Position numbers and translations under genes: made by a program. A stretch of 64,000 bases of DNA from JAEUIT01 sp044220875 (GTDB lineage: Bacteria; Planctomycetota; Phycisphaerae; Phycisphaerales; SM1A02), in NCBI GenBank assembly GCA_044220875.1, contig JBGAQH010000001.1, positions 558,001 to 622,000 on the forward strand, read 5' to 3'. Below, piece by piece: positions 1 to 8,791 of the stretch. Position 1 is the stretch's first letter; each line of letters starts with the position of its first letter. Below the pieces are notes generated by a model. That model saw only the letters and a list, made by a program, of their open reading frames with translations. It did no database searches and had not been told where the DNA came from.

Positions 1-2
1 AT

Positions 3-1124
3 CGCCGGCCCTTCGCGCGCAACTTCGTCTACACGCTTCGGGACGTCGCAAGCGATGCCGTTCGGTGGACGCATGCGCAGGCCGAGGACGAGGGATCGCC
101 GATGGAGCTCGTGGTGAGCGACCGCGGCGACGTTGCCGCGATCGTCGCCGGCGAAGAGCTGCTTCTCCTGTCGGGGCGCGACGGCACCGCGGTGCGCGGA
201 CCGCGGATCCTCTCGTCCATCTCCGAAGAGGAGTCACGAACGTTTGTCAGCGAGACGACCGCCGGACCGCTATGGCGGGATCTCTCGGTCCTCCTCTTCT
301 TCGACACGGCGTCGGCGTCGGCGGCGGGGGAAGGGCGCTATCTCGGGCTCCGCACGTTCTGGGAGCGGAGGCTGGTGTTCGATCTCGCCAACGGCGCGCT
401 GGTCGACATCGGCGGCGCCGGCCGCGACCCAGCGGCGACCCCGACGGATGCGAAGCAAGCCGCGATCGTCGCGGCGCTCCTTGCGGCGGAGTCGTCGTGG
501 GTGAAGGACGCGATCGGCTACGCGGCGAAGCACGATCCCTACTCGACGCTTCGTGGAGGAGACTACAGGTCGTTCCATGCGCTCCGGAGCGCCGTGCACG
601 TGGCGGGGTGCCGCCGACTCAAGGAACTCATGCCGCAGCTTCGCGCACTCGAGGCGGCGACCTCACCCCAATCCGACGGAGTCGAATCGCTCCGCGCCAT
701 GGTGCATCTGTCGCTGCGGCGAATGGGCGAGCTTCCGATGCTCCCGACCGGTCGCACGCTCGTCCCCTATCGCGCGACCGAGTCGGGATGGGTCCCGGAC
801 CGCGAGGCCGCCATCGCGACCGCGATTCCCTTTCGCGACCGCGCGGCCCGCTCGGCGTCGATCAAGGAGGGGATGACGATCGAGGCGGTCGGATCGCTCA
901 TCGGTCCGCCGGACGCCGAGTTCTACGACGCGACGCTGCGGGCCCATTGCGTCGACTGGGATCTCGACCGCGCCGCGGACGCTCCCGCCGACGCCGCGCC
1001 GGCAAGCACGCTGCGGATCGAGTTCGACCTGAACACGAATCGCGTGAAGACAATCCGCCGCTTCACGCCGGCACTCTGGATGAGCGGCTATGAGCGCGAA
1101 ATGGGCCGGCTCGCGTCACCGTAG
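3..1124 (+). CDS. Hypothetical protein, 5' end outside window
   Basis: The reading frame is open from the first bases of the window to a TAG at 1122-1124, so the gene probably begins upstream. The first in-frame ATG visible is at 102, but about 33 plausible coding residues precede it. I recognise no family. The protein is soluble-looking, without a clear signal or membrane segment, and ends in a region of alternating hydrophobic residues. A small membrane-protein gene follows on the same strand. The function is unknown; the confidence is for it being a real gene. Confidence 0.6.
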   Translation, partial: RRPFARNFVYTLRDVASDAVRWTHAQAEDEGSPMELVVSDRGDVAAIVAGEELLLLSGRDGTAVRGPRILSSISEEESRTFVSETTAGPLWRDLSVLLFFDTASASAAGEGRYLGLRTFWERRLVFDLANGALVDIGGAGRDPAATPTDAKQAAIVAALLAAESSWVKDAIGYAAKHDPYSTLRGGDYRSFHALRSAVHVAGCRRLKELMPQLRALEAATSPQSDGVESLRAMVHLSLRRMGELPMLPTGRTLVPYRATESGWVPDREAAIATAIPFRDRAARSASIKEGMTIEAVGSLIGPPDAEFYDATLRAHCVDWDLDRAADAPADAAPASTLRIEFDLNTNRVKTIRRFTPALWMSGYEREMGRLASP

Positions 1125-1173
1125 CGGGGCGATGTCTGGGCGGCGAGCGAGGCCGGGTTACGCTGCCGCGACC

Positions 1174-1455
1174 ATGGACGGGGTGCGTCGCATGTTGCGC
1201 TGGGTTGCCGTCGCCGTGTTTCTTGCGGGCGTCGCGCTTCTCTGCACCGGCGTCGAGCTTGTCGCAGGAAGCGGCCGGGCGGGCCCGACGGCCGAGCAGG
1301 ACGAGGTCATGCTCGACCATGGCGACGCGGCAGCGCCGACGGCCGTCGGGCTCCTCATCGCGTCGGGAACGTGCGGCATCGTCTCGATCGGCATTGCCAT
1401 GCTTGCCCGGCAGCCTCGCCAACACGGGGCGAACGGCAGCGCGCCGCGACCCTAA
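1174..1455 (+). CDS. Small two-helix membrane protein
   Basis: A protein of about 93 residues with two hydrophobic segments, one near the N-terminus (LRWVAVAVFLAGVALL) and one near the C-terminus (VGLLIASGTCGIVSIGIAML), separated by a short polar linker. This suggests a hairpin in the inner membrane. The frame is open back to 1090, overlapping the previous gene. I prefer the ATG at 1174 because it sits just before the first helix; the ATG at 1192 is also possible. No family is recognised. It lies 49 bases after the preceding unknown gene and could be cotranscribed with it. Confidence 0.5.
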   Translation: MDGVRRMLRWVAVAVFLAGVALLCTGVELVAGSGRAGPTAEQDEVMLDHGDAAAPTAVGLLIASGTCGIVSIGIAMLARQPRQHGANGSAPRP

Positions 1456-1467
1456 CGTGTTGCGCGC

Positions 1468-1507
1468 GCCACCAGCGAAGCGATCAGGCCACCAGCGAAG
1501 CGATCAG
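1468..1507. repeat. 20-bp tandem duplication at a gene's 3' end
   Basis: Two perfect adjacent copies of a 20-base unit (1468-1487 and 1488-1507). The second copy encodes the last residues of the glycosyltransferase on the minus strand. The first contains that gene's stop codon and then repeats the sequence outside the gene. It looks like a recent slippage duplication. Confidence 0.9.
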
Positions 1508-2743
1508 ATCGGCAGCCCGCTCGCCGCCGTCCATGCCCGTCACGCGCGGCGCGAGAGCCGTCGCGGCGTCGGCGAAGCGGTTCGACGCGAGCAGCGTGCG
1601 CAGCGCGGTCGTGAGCCGAGCCGCGTTCACCCGTGCGAAGTGCAGCGTTTCGCCCGCTCCAAGCCGTCGCACGCGGGCCGCGTTGTCGTACTGGTCATGG
1701 GCCATCGGCGTGATCAGCGTCGGTCGTCCCGACGCGAGCCCCTGGGCGGTGGTGCCGGCGCCTCCGTGGTGGACGATGACGCTCGCTCTTGGAAAGACCA
1801 CCGAATAGGGCGCGTAGGCGACGGCCTTGATGCTCCCGTCGGCGGGGAGATTCGCCGGCGGCGGCTGATCCCGGCCGATCACGAGAAGTCCGCGGATCCC
1901 CAGCGCCGCGCACGCCCTCACCGCGTGTTCGTAGAACGCGCCCGAGGCGTGCACGCCAGTGGACCCAAGTGCGAAGACGGCGGGAGCGGCTCCCGCGTCG
2001 AGAAAGGCGAGCAGCTCGTGGTCCGCCGTCTCCTGGGTGTGATCGCGATCATGCCACGTGAATCCGACGACGGCCGATGATGGCGGGTCGTCCGGCAGCG
2101 GCGGACGCAGGACCGGCGACCAGATGCCGAGGTTGAGCGTCGCCTCACGGGCGTGGCCCCAGAGGATGTTCCGTTCCCGGGGAAGGCCGAACCCACGGCG
2201 CAGCCGATTGAGCGGCGGGTCGAGCACGAGGCGGAGAAAGATCCTGCTGACGAAGCGATCGAACGCCGCGGCAAATCTCCCCGGTGCGATCGAGTGCATC
2301 GGCAGCATCACCAGCGGATCCCCGCGGCTGGCCCAGATGGTCGGCGATGGCGAGATCGACACCGTCGGCACATTCCCTTCGAGCTGACACGCCCACGGCG
2401 CGCCGAGCACGATCGGGTGATACACGACCGCGTCCGGTCGCTCGCTCCGAATCAATTCCCTCACCCGTCGCACCGTCTCCGGCACCATCGGCAGCACCAG
2501 ATTCCGCAGGACATTCATCGGCCCGAGGTTGGGGTCCATCACCTTGTGCTCTTCGATGACCTGCTTGAGCTCTGTTCGCTCGCAGAGCGGCGCGAATGCG
2601 GCTCCGCTCGCCTCGATCTGCCGCTGAAAATAGGGATTCGTGACGATAATCGCCTCGTGTCCCCGTCGGCGCAGCGCGTGGGCGATCGCGATGAAGGGAT
2701 GGATGTCGCCATGCGAACCGATCGTGACAAGAAGCGTCTTCAT
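1484..2743 (-). CDS. GT1-family (UDP-glycosyltransferase-like) glycosyltransferase
   Basis: A 419-residue GT-B fold glycosyltransferase of the kind that moves a sugar from a nucleotide donor to a lipid, sterol or small-molecule acceptor. The N-terminus has the typical start MKTLLVTIGSHGDIHPF, with the G-S-x-G-D/H-P pattern of the GT28/UGT group. The C-terminal half carries the donor-binding stretch VIVHHGGAGTT followed by GRPTLITPMAHDQYDNA. I place the start at the ATG at 2743 because the longer open frame upstream is arginine-rich and unlike the family. The acceptor cannot be deduced and the gene stands alone. Its 3' end lies in a 20-bp tandem duplication. Confidence 0.85.
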   Translation of the reverse strand: MKTLLVTIGSHGDIHPFIAIAHALRRRGHEAIIVTNPYFQRQIEASGAAFAPLCERTELKQVIEEHKVMDPNLGPMNVLRNLVLPMVPETVRRVRELIRSERPDAVVYHPIVLGAPWACQLEGNVPTVSISPSPTIWASRGDPLVMLPMHSIAPGRFAAAFDRFVSRIFLRLVLDPPLNRLRRGFGLPRERNILWGHAREATLNLGIWSPVLRPPLPDDPPSSAVVGFTWHDRDHTQETADHELLAFLDAGAAPAVFALGSTGVHASGAFYEHAVRACAALGIRGLLVIGRDQPPPANLPADGSIKAVAYAPYSVVFPRASVIVHHGGAGTTAQGLASGRPTLITPMAHDQYDNAARVRRLGAGETLHFARVNAARLTTALRTLLASNRFADAATALAPRVTGMDGGERAADLIASLVA

Positions 2744-3114
2744 GGGGTGTGTCGACGTCGAGCGGGGCCGCACTGTAGGGCTCGAGCGAAGCGCCAGCCT
2801 GCGTGTCGCGCGCCCCGAACTGACGCAAACTGAGAAGAACGCGATTGACTTGCGTCGAGCCCGGACTATCTTCCGGCCTCTCTGCCGACGCATCGTTGGC
2901 GAGGAGTCCCCCATGCGTGCGAACCCGACTCCATCCTCGATTGCCTGATTCCGCCGGCCGCGCCCCCGCTCCCCCGCTCCCCCGCGCCCGTGAGCCGAGC
3001 CGCACGACCGTGCGTTGACCGCAATCCTCCCTCCAATCCGTTTCGACGGCGCTATGCCGTGACCTGATCCATCACGCGGCATGCGTTATCGCGTGCCGCC
3101 GGAGTCTCTCATCC
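2744..3114. other. Gene-free stretch between divergent genes
   Basis: This 371-base stretch separates the glycosyltransferase from the RbfA-like gene, which are transcribed away from each other, so it should hold both promoters. It includes a C-rich microrepeat (unit CCCCCGCT, about 2.7 copies near 2963-2985). I see no convincing operator, riboswitch or small gene. Confidence 0.4.
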
Positions 3115-3534
3115 ATGACGCGAAAGCGTTTCAGGGAGTCGCGCGATCTCTGCGCGCACCTGTTTGAGGACGATCGCATCGACGATTGTTCGCCCCGATC
3201 TCGTTCTGACCGACCGCAACCATCATCCACCCGAAAGGACACCCAACTCTGCAAGCAGGTGCTTCGCGCCGTCCATGACGCGCTCGAGAGCTCGTGCGTC
3301 GATCCGGACCTGCGGGATCTCGAACTTCTCGACGCCTCGCCGGCGCCGCGGATTTCGCGCATCCGCATTCGGGCCTTGGCCCCGGCGGGCCGCGAGTCGG
3401 CAGCCCACGCGGCGCTTCTTCGCGCCGAGGGCTTGCTTCGCGCCGCCGTGGCCGCGGCCATCACCCGCAAGCGCACGCCAACGCTCCTCTTCGTCGTCAC
3501 CACGAAAGGAGGACCATCGCATGACGAAACGTGA
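3115..3534 (+). CDS. RbfA-like (ribosome-binding factor A fold) protein
   Basis: A 139-residue protein whose C-terminal two thirds follow the RbfA/KH-II pattern: an amphipathic helix (CKQVLRAVHDALE), V-D-P-D-L-R-D-L before a strand, a second strand (ISRIRIRAL), a long alanine-rich helix and a closing strand R-T-P-T-L-L-F-V-V. RbfA normally binds 16S rRNA during small-subunit maturation. The polar N-terminal 40 residues do not look like standard RbfA. The gene overlaps rtcB by 14 bases, and rtcB's Shine-Dalgarno lies inside its coding sequence, implying co-translation. Divergence from typical RbfA leaves open that it is a specialised RNA-binding partner of RtcB. Confidence 0.6.
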   Translation: MTRKRFRESRDLCAHLFEDDRIDDCSPRSRSDRPQPSSTRKDTQLCKQVLRAVHDALESSCVDPDLRDLELLDASPAPRISRIRIRALAPAGRESAAHAALLRAEGLLRAAVAAAITRKRTPTLLFVVTTKGGPSHDET

Positions 3535-4678
3535 CGCCCCGAATCGCGACTCACCCGCGCCGATCGCCGCCTGGACCGTGGACGGGATTCCCGCCGATGC
3601 GAAGCGACCCATCGAGCGAATCGCCCGCTCGGAGGACGTCGTGCGGATCGCGGTCCTGCCCGACGTGCACGTTGCCGGCGCATCCTGCGTCGGATGCGCC
3701 GTTGCGACCACGCGGCTGATCTACCCGGCGCTCGTCGGTCAGGACATCGGCTGTGGCATCGCCACGGTGGCCTTCGATGCCGGCGCCACATCGCTCGTGC
3801 CGCGATCCGAACAGCTCCTCAATGTGCTTCTTGAGGCGGTGCCGATCATCCGCCATTCGGGGGCATTGGGTGACCGCCCGACCGGATCGTTGCCCGACGT
3901 CGCTGACCTCTCGCATCCTCCGCTCGCCGCCATCGCGCGGCGCGATGGTCTTCGCGAGCTTGGAACGCTCGGCCGCGGCAATCACTTCATCGAGTTCCAA
4001 CGCGACGCCGACGATCGGCTCTGGCTCATGGTCCACTCCGGCTCACGGATCATGGGGGAGCGGATCACGGCCCATCACGGCGCAAGCGCCATCCGACGAC
4101 GTGGTGGCCTGCCCGCGCTCGATCTCGACGAATCGTCCGGACAGGCCTATCTCGCCGACCTTCGATGGGCGATCGAGTTCGCCCGGGCCAATCGTCGGGC
4201 GATGCTGGACGCGGTGGGTTCGGCGATGTTCGCGCGGTTCGGGCTCTGGCCCGACCCCGCAACGATGGCCGACTGCGATCACAACCACGTTCGCCTCGAG
4301 TCGATCGCGGGGCAGACCCTGCTCGTCCACCGCAAGGGGGCGGGTCCTGCGCACGCCGATGCGATCGGCCTCATCCCCGGCGCGATGGGCCGCGATTCGT
4401 TCCACGTGCGCGGCCGCGGCCATGAGGCATCGCTCCATTCGAGTTCGCACGGCGCGGGGCGGGTGATGAGTCGCGGACGCGCGCGACATGCATTCGACCG
4501 GCGAACCACGACGCGTTCGCTTTCCGACGTCACGGTCGCGCCGGGGATCGCCCATCGACTCGTCGAGGAACTTCCCGACGCCTATCGGGAGATCCACGCC
4601 GTGATGCGCGCCCAGCGCGAGCTGGTGCGCATCGAGCGGGTCGTTCGAGGGTTCGTGGTGCACAAGGGCGTTGACTGA
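3521..4678 (+). CDS. rtcB: RtcB RNA ligase (3'-phosphate/5'-hydroxyl RNA ligase)
   Basis: A 385-residue GTP- and manganese-dependent ligase that joins RNA 3'-phosphate or 2',3'-cyclic phosphate ends to 5'-hydroxyl ends. The catalytic signature is intact: QDIGCG with Asp75 and Cys78, GRGNHFIE with His155, VHSGSR with His172, LLVHRKGA with His270, and SSSHGAGR with His310 as the likely guanylylated histidine. The start at 3521 follows a strong AAAGGAGG site; the frame is open further upstream, but that part lies over the RbfA-like gene. E. coli RtcB has about 408 residues. No archease or PrfH gene is nearby; instead an RbfA-like gene overlaps the start. Likely role: RNA repair or tRNA healing. 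Confidence 0.93.
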   Translation: MTKRDAPNRDSPAPIAAWTVDGIPADAKRPIERIARSEDVVRIAVLPDVHVAGASCVGCAVATTRLIYPALVGQDIGCGIATVAFDAGATSLVPRSEQLLNVLLEAVPIIRHSGALGDRPTGSLPDVADLSHPPLAAIARRDGLRELGTLGRGNHFIEFQRDADDRLWLMVHSGSRIMGERITAHHGASAIRRRGGLPALDLDESSGQAYLADLRWAIEFARANRRAMLDAVGSAMFARFGLWPDPATMADCDHNHVRLESIAGQTLLVHRKGAGPAHADAIGLIPGAMGRDSFHVRGRGHEASLHSSSHGAGRVMSRGRARHAFDRRTTTRSLSDVTVAPGIAHRLVEELPDAYREIHAVMRAQRELVRIERVVRGFVVHKGVD

Positions 4679-4692
4679 GCGGTTGCTCGCAC

Positions 4693-4723
4693 GGCCGGCG
4701 CGTGGCGTCTCCACGCGCCGGCC
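4693..4723. terminator. GC-rich hairpin between convergent genes
   Basis: A perfect 13-bp inverted repeat (4693-4705 with 4711-4723) with a 5-base loop, in the gap between the tail-to-tail rtcB and polyesterase genes. There is no clear T-run on either side. It could be an atypical bidirectional terminator or a 3'-end stabiliser. Confidence 0.55.
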
Positions 4724-4743
4724 ACGGCGCGCCCTCGTGCCGA

Positions 4744-6111
4744 TCAACTCCATGCGCCGAGCAACATCGCAAGATCCGCCGCGTCCACCGTCCCGCTCCC
4801 GTCCAGGTCGGCGGGTCCGCCCGATCCCCACGCGCCGAGCAGCACCGCGAGGTCCGCGGCGTCCACCGTTCCGTTGCCGTCGATATCCGCCGGGTTCCGC
4901 GCCGGGGTCGGCTGCAGCGTGATCGCGACGTATGTCCGCGTCGCATGATCCGATGCGTTGCGGGCCGACAGCAGCACCTGATCGCCCGCGGCCGCGTTGG
5001 CCGGAATCGCAATCGTCGCCGAAGCGACGAACGAGACGCCCTGCCCAAGCACCGAGGTCGATGGGGGAACAAACGTCACGCCATCGCCGAGGAGTTCATA
5101 TGCCTGGGGCGCGGCGTCAAGGTGGGTCACGGTCACGGCGATCGTTCCCGTCCCGCCGAGCGGACCGTCCACCGTCCCGACGCTCGGCGTGATTGACGCA
5201 CCAGGGTCCGACGACAGCGTCACGCCGACAACGCCAGGCGCGGCCGCTCCCCAGGTCTCCGTCCACGGCGCGGTCGGCGTCGCGGCGTCGAACTTCAGGT
5301 GCTGGTCGAGGAACCTCGTCATGAGCCCGCGCGTCTTCTCCAACTGCACCGCCCGCGTGATCGAGCCGGAGTCGCAGAAGAGGAAGTCCGCGTCGGTGAA
5401 GCCGCAGTGGAAACCGCCCTCGATCGTGCAGAGCTGTCGCGGTCCCGGGAAATTCGCGTACATCGGCGCGGCGCTCGACGCGGGCGGGACGATCGTGTCC
5501 TGACTTCCGACGATGAGCCTCGCCGGCGTGCCGATCGCGGACGCCGCCGCGATCGCGCTCGGAGTCGTCTCGGCCGCCGCAAGCGTGACTACCGCGACCT
5601 CGCGCGGATCGTCCTTCGCGGCCAGGAGTGCGGCGCCTCCGCCCATCGAGTGACCCGAGAAGGCGATGCGATCCGCCGCGACCGCTCCGCCAAACTGGGC
5701 GCCAGCCGCGCCCTGCAGCAGCAGCCAGTCGACGCAGGAGCGCAGGTCCGCCGCGAAGCCCGCGTGGCTCGGAGCGATCCCGCCGTTGCTCTGGCTCGCG
5801 ATCACGAAATACCCGTGCGTCGCAAGATGGGAGAGCGTTGACTGGTACTGCGTCACCGGCTGCACGAATCCATGGCCGAAGCTCACGATCGGATAGGGAC
5901 CGCCGCTCGGATCGAAGGGCTTGTTCACGCCGCTCTCGGTCGCCGGATAGTGCAGCGTCGCCACGAAGGTCGTTCCGTTCGGTCGAATGACGGTGACGTC
6001 CTTTCGACCCGCGCCGAAGGGACCCGGCGCCGACGGTTCGCCGGCGAGGAGCGGCGCGCTCGAGCAGAGTCCGACGGTGAGGGCGATGGCGGTGACGGTC
6101 AACCGAAGCAT
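4744..6111 (-). CDS. Secreted alpha/beta hydrolase, PET-hydrolase/cutinase-like, with dockerin-like tail
   Basis: A 455-residue exported esterase. It has an N-terminal signal peptide (about residues 1-23), an alpha/beta hydrolase domain (about 35-275), a beta-rich linker (about 285-400) and a C-terminal pair of dockerin-like calcium loops (P-A-D-I-D-G-N-G-T-V-D, then A-D-L-D-G-S-G-T-V-D), each ending in L-L-G-A-W. The triad is readable as Ser155 in GHSMGGG, Asp205 in GSQDTIVPP and His235 in GGFHCGF. GHSMGGG plus D-T-I-x-P-x-x-S/H-A-x-P-x-Y is shared with actinobacterial cutinases and PET hydrolases. The natural substrate is likely a polyester or lipid ester; PET activity is not shown. The tail probably anchors it to a surface structure. 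Confidence 0.82.
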   Translation of the reverse strand: MLRLTVTAIALTVGLCSSAPLLAGEPSAPGPFGAGRKDVTVIRPNGTTFVATLHYPATESGVNKPFDPSGGPYPIVSFGHGFVQPVTQYQSTLSHLATHGYFVIASQSNGGIAPSHAGFAADLRSCVDWLLLQGAAGAQFGGAVAADRIAFSGHSMGGGAALLAAKDDPREVAVVTLAAAETTPSAIAAASAIGTPARLIVGSQDTIVPPASSAAPMYANFPGPRQLCTIEGGFHCGFTDADFLFCDSGSITRAVQLEKTRGLMTRFLDQHLKFDAATPTAPWTETWGAAAPGVVGVTLSSDPGASITPSVGTVDGPLGGTGTIAVTVTHLDAAPQAYELLGDGVTFVPPSTSVLGQGVSFVASATIAIPANAAAGDQVLLSARNASDHATRTYVAITLQPTPARNPADIDGNGTVDAADLAVLLGAWGSGGPADLDGSGTVDAADLAMLLGAWS

Positions 6112-6220
6112 GCCGTCAGCGTACGGCCATGATCGCGCCGTCCCATGCGGAAATCACCGAGTATTCGTCGGTCGAATGGAGATCGGTTCGTCGCGCGCGT
6201 CGCAGTGTTAGCATCGCGCC

Positions 6221-6748
6221 GTGGAACCGATCCAGACCAGTTTCGGCGTTCTCCGCCCCTACCGCATCACCGACGCGCCGGCGATGGCCCGCCATGCCAA
6301 CAACCCGCGCATCGCGCTCTGTCTTCGCGACGGCTTCCCGCATCCCTACACCCAAGCGGACGCCGAGGCGTTTCTGGGTCGCGTGCTCCCCAAGGACCCG
6401 ATCACGTTCGCCGCGATCACGGTCGCCGACGAGGTCATCGGCGGCATCGGCATCCTCATCGGCAGCGACGTGCATCGGCGAACCGCCGAGCTGGGCTACT
6501 GGCTCGCCGAGCCCTTCTGGGGGCGCGGATACATGAGCGAAACCGTTCGTCTCTTCATCGACGACTGCTTCCGCCGCTTCGATCTCGTGCGCGTCCACGC
6601 CGATCCCTACGACGACAACGTCGCTTCGGCGCGCGTCCTCGAGAAGGCCGGATTCGTTCTGGAAGGGCACATGCGAGGTTCCGTCCTCAAGGCCGGCGTC
6701 ATCAAGGGCCAACTGATGTACGCGATGGTCCGGCTGCCGACGGCGTAG
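6221..6748 (+). CDS. GNAT-family N-acetyltransferase (RimJ/RimL-like)
   Basis: A 175-residue acetyltransferase that should transfer acetyl from acetyl-CoA to an amine, either a protein N-terminus or a small molecule. The family pattern is clear: an early R-L/R-P-Y-R-x-x-D-A start, the central ELGYWLAEPFWGRGYMSE acetyl-CoA loop, and the late DNVASARVLEKAGFVLEG motif. It is monocistronic and divergent from the polyesterase. The substrate is not inferable. Confidence 0.85.
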   Translation: MEPIQTSFGVLRPYRITDAPAMARHANNPRIALCLRDGFPHPYTQADAEAFLGRVLPKDPITFAAITVADEVIGGIGILIGSDVHRRTAELGYWLAEPFWGRGYMSETVRLFIDDCFRRFDLVRVHADPYDDNVASARVLEKAGFVLEGHMRGSVLKAGVIKGQLMYAMVRLPTA

Positions 6749-6783
6749 CGCCGCGCCGTCCCTGCGCCGCTCGCCTCACTCGA

Positions 6784-7722
6784 TCACCAATTGTCCGCGG
6801 CCCGATACGCCTCGATGAGCGCGAGCTCTCCCTCCTTGCCGCCCTTGCTCTTGCCGTGCTCCATCCCGAGCACGCCCTTGTAGCCGCGCTCGTGGATGAA
6901 TCGGAAGACGTTGCGGAAGTTCACTTCGCCCGTCCCCGGCTCGTTGCGGCCGGGGTTGTCGCCGATCTGGAAGTAGCCGATCTCGTCCCAGCAGCGGCCG
7001 ACGTTGTCGATGAGGTTTCCCTCGGTCGCCTGCTGGTGATAGAGATCGAAGAGGATCTTGCAGCAGGGGTGATTGACCGCCTTCATGATCGCGTAGGCAT
7101 GATCGCTGTAGCGAACGAAGAGCCCCGGATGGTCGCGCCAGTTCAGCGGCTCGAGCACCATCACCAGTCCGGACTTCTCGCACACCGCGCTCGCCCGCTT
7201 CAGGGTCTCGACGACATGGGCCGTCTGCACGCCGTGCGGCACGTTCCGGGCCTCGACGCCCGCCACGATCGTGCAGGTTTTCGTGTTCATCCGCTGGGCG
7301 ACCTCGACCGACTCCTTCACCTGGGCGACGAACTTCTCGCGATGGGCGGGCTCGCCGGTCGTGAGCGTGGGGTTCGACCAGTCGATGTCGGTCGCGACGA
7401 AGATCCCCATCATCACGCCGGCCTTCTCGAGGGCCTTGGCGATCGCGGTCTGCTCGGCGACGCTTCGGCCCTTCATGCCGTTGTCCTCAAAGCCGGTGAA
7501 GCCGCGATCGGCGAAGAACGCAATCTGGTCGACGATCGAATCGCCGGCGTGCTCGCGGAACATCCCCGGATGCGGCCCGTAGCGAAGGTGCATCGGCCGC
7601 GTCGCGGGCGGATTCTGCTCGCTCGCTCCAGCGCCTCGCGTCGCCGATGCCGCAACAACGCTCGCCGCTGCCGCGATGCCGCCCGCCAACACCTCTCGCC
7701 GCGTCGACGTCCGCTCGTTCAT
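6784..7722 (-). CDS. Tat-exported hydroxypyruvate isomerase-like TIM barrel
   Basis: A 312-residue xylose isomerase-like/AP-endonuclease-2 fold protein with a twin-arginine leader (STRREVLAGGIAAAASVVA). Conserved family signatures include MVLEPLNWRDH, ILFDLYHQQATEGN, and FQIGDNPGRNEPGTGEVN, which place it near hydroxypyruvate isomerase. These residues normally bind a divalent metal and an alpha-hydroxy-carbonyl substrate. The start at 7722 is chosen for its AGGAG site and for placing RR at the N-terminus. Export is unusual for Hyi but common in planctomycete relatives. Upstream lies a cluster of short tandem repeats; the VOC gene precedes it on the same strand. Confidence 0.8.
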   Translation of the reverse strand: MNERTSTRREVLAGGIAAAASVVAASATRGAGASEQNPPATRPMHLRYGPHPGMFREHAGDSIVDQIAFFADRGFTGFEDNGMKGRSVAEQTAIAKALEKAGVMMGIFVATDIDWSNPTLTTGEPAHREKFVAQVKESVEVAQRMNTKTCTIVAGVEARNVPHGVQTAHVVETLKRASAVCEKSGLVMVLEPLNWRDHPGLFVRYSDHAYAIMKAVNHPCCKILFDLYHQQATEGNLIDNVGRCWDEIGYFQIGDNPGRNEPGTGEVNFRNVFRFIHERGYKGVLGMEHGKSKGGKEGELALIEAYRAADNW

Positions 7723-7743
7723 GATGGTTACTCCTGAGAGTCT

Positions 7744-7806
7744 CGCGTGCATGTCCCGCGTGCATGTCCCGCGCGGATGCCCCCCGCGGATGCCCCCGCG
7801 GATGCC
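7744..7806. repeat. Short tandem repeat cluster upstream of the isomerase
   Basis: A 13-base unit (7744-7756, 7757-7769) is perfectly duplicated, followed by about three copies of a related GCGGATGCCCC-type unit. It occupies the leader or promoter region of the minus-strand isomerase gene. Confidence 0.8.
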
Positions 7807-7848
7807 AAGCCCGGCACTGTATCGCGACAGAGCGGAACGAGCCGTCGT

Positions 7849-8697
7849 TCAGGACGCGACCAACATCAGGCCTTCACCGAGCGGATCGGCGATCCGCGCA
7901 CAGCGCCCGTGGATCGGGTCGTCGTCGCGCCTCTCGATGAGCGTGCCGCCGAGCTCGATCGCCTTCGCCACCGACGCGTCAAGGTCCGGTGTCTCGATGC
8001 ACGGGAGACAGCGGCTGATCTCGCCCGACGTCGCCTTGCACATCGAGAGAATTCGCTCGCCGCCATGCATGTACACGACCCGCAGTGACCAGTCGACGTC
8101 CCGCACCGACTCCGCCAGCCATCCGAAGGCCTGCCAACAGAAGAGGGCGGTCTTCGACGGGTCGGTCACCCGCAGTTCGCTCCAGCGCACGCACCCCGGG
8201 CCGCGGCAGACGTGCCCATCGCGCGCGTCGAAGAGCGCGTAGCAGATGCCGCTCGGTCCGGCGAGGATCGCGTGCCGGTCGAGCCCGGTGAAGCCCGTCG
8301 GCGGCGCGAGCACGGCCGCCCCCAATTCGCAGGACTTCGCGGTCACCGCGTCGACGCTGTGCACGCGCATCACCGGCATCCAGCAGCCGCGCGAGCCGGC
8401 GCCGTCGAGGTCGGAGAGGGAGAGCAGGCCGGCGACGTCGCGCGAGCGCTTGCCCTCGCGAATGAAGAAGGTGGTGTAGCCCCCCTCGGCGCCGAAGTGC
8501 TTGGTGCGCGACTGCCAGCCGAAGAGCCCGCAGAGAAACCGCTTGGCGACCTCAACGTCGGTCGCCGCGTACTCGCTCCACACCACGCCACCCGTGGCGA
8601 CGCTGACCTCGTGAATGGGGGAGTGCGTCGCTCCGGCGGCGAGTGCCGCCGACCGCCCTCCACGATCGCCGCTGTCATCCGTTCGCTTCCCCGGCAT
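7849..8697 (-). CDS. Tandem-domain VOC (glyoxalase/bleomycin resistance-like) protein
   Basis: A 282-residue cytosolic protein with two VOC modules, about residues 30-150 and 165-280. Recognisable pieces are WSEYAATDVEVAKRFLCGLFGWQ in the first and WSELRVTDPSKTALFCWQAFGW in the second, with GPSGICYALFD and DPLGEGLMLV at the module ends. This layout is typical of the family annotated as predicted enzymes related to lactoylglutathione lyase. The start at 8697 has a GGAAGGAG site six bases upstream. The substrate is unknown, and metal ligands are not obvious in both modules. Confidence 0.78.
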   Translation of the reverse strand: MPGKRTDDSGDRGGRSAALAAGATHSPIHEVSVATGGVVWSEYAATDVEVAKRFLCGLFGWQSRTKHFGAEGGYTTFFIREGKRSRDVAGLLSLSDLDGAGSRGCWMPVMRVHSVDAVTAKSCELGAAVLAPPTGFTGLDRHAILAGPSGICYALFDARDGHVCRGPGCVRWSELRVTDPSKTALFCWQAFGWLAESVRDVDWSLRVVYMHGGERILSMCKATSGEISRCLPCIETPDLDASVAKAIELGGTLIERRDDDPIHGRCARIADPLGEGLMLVAS

Positions 8698-8791
8698 GCC
8701 CCACTCCTTCCGAGAGGTGCTCTTCGGTGTCGACCTCACACCGAAATGTATCGCGCGACGGGCGGCGACCCGAAGCGGAATCGCGGGAATC

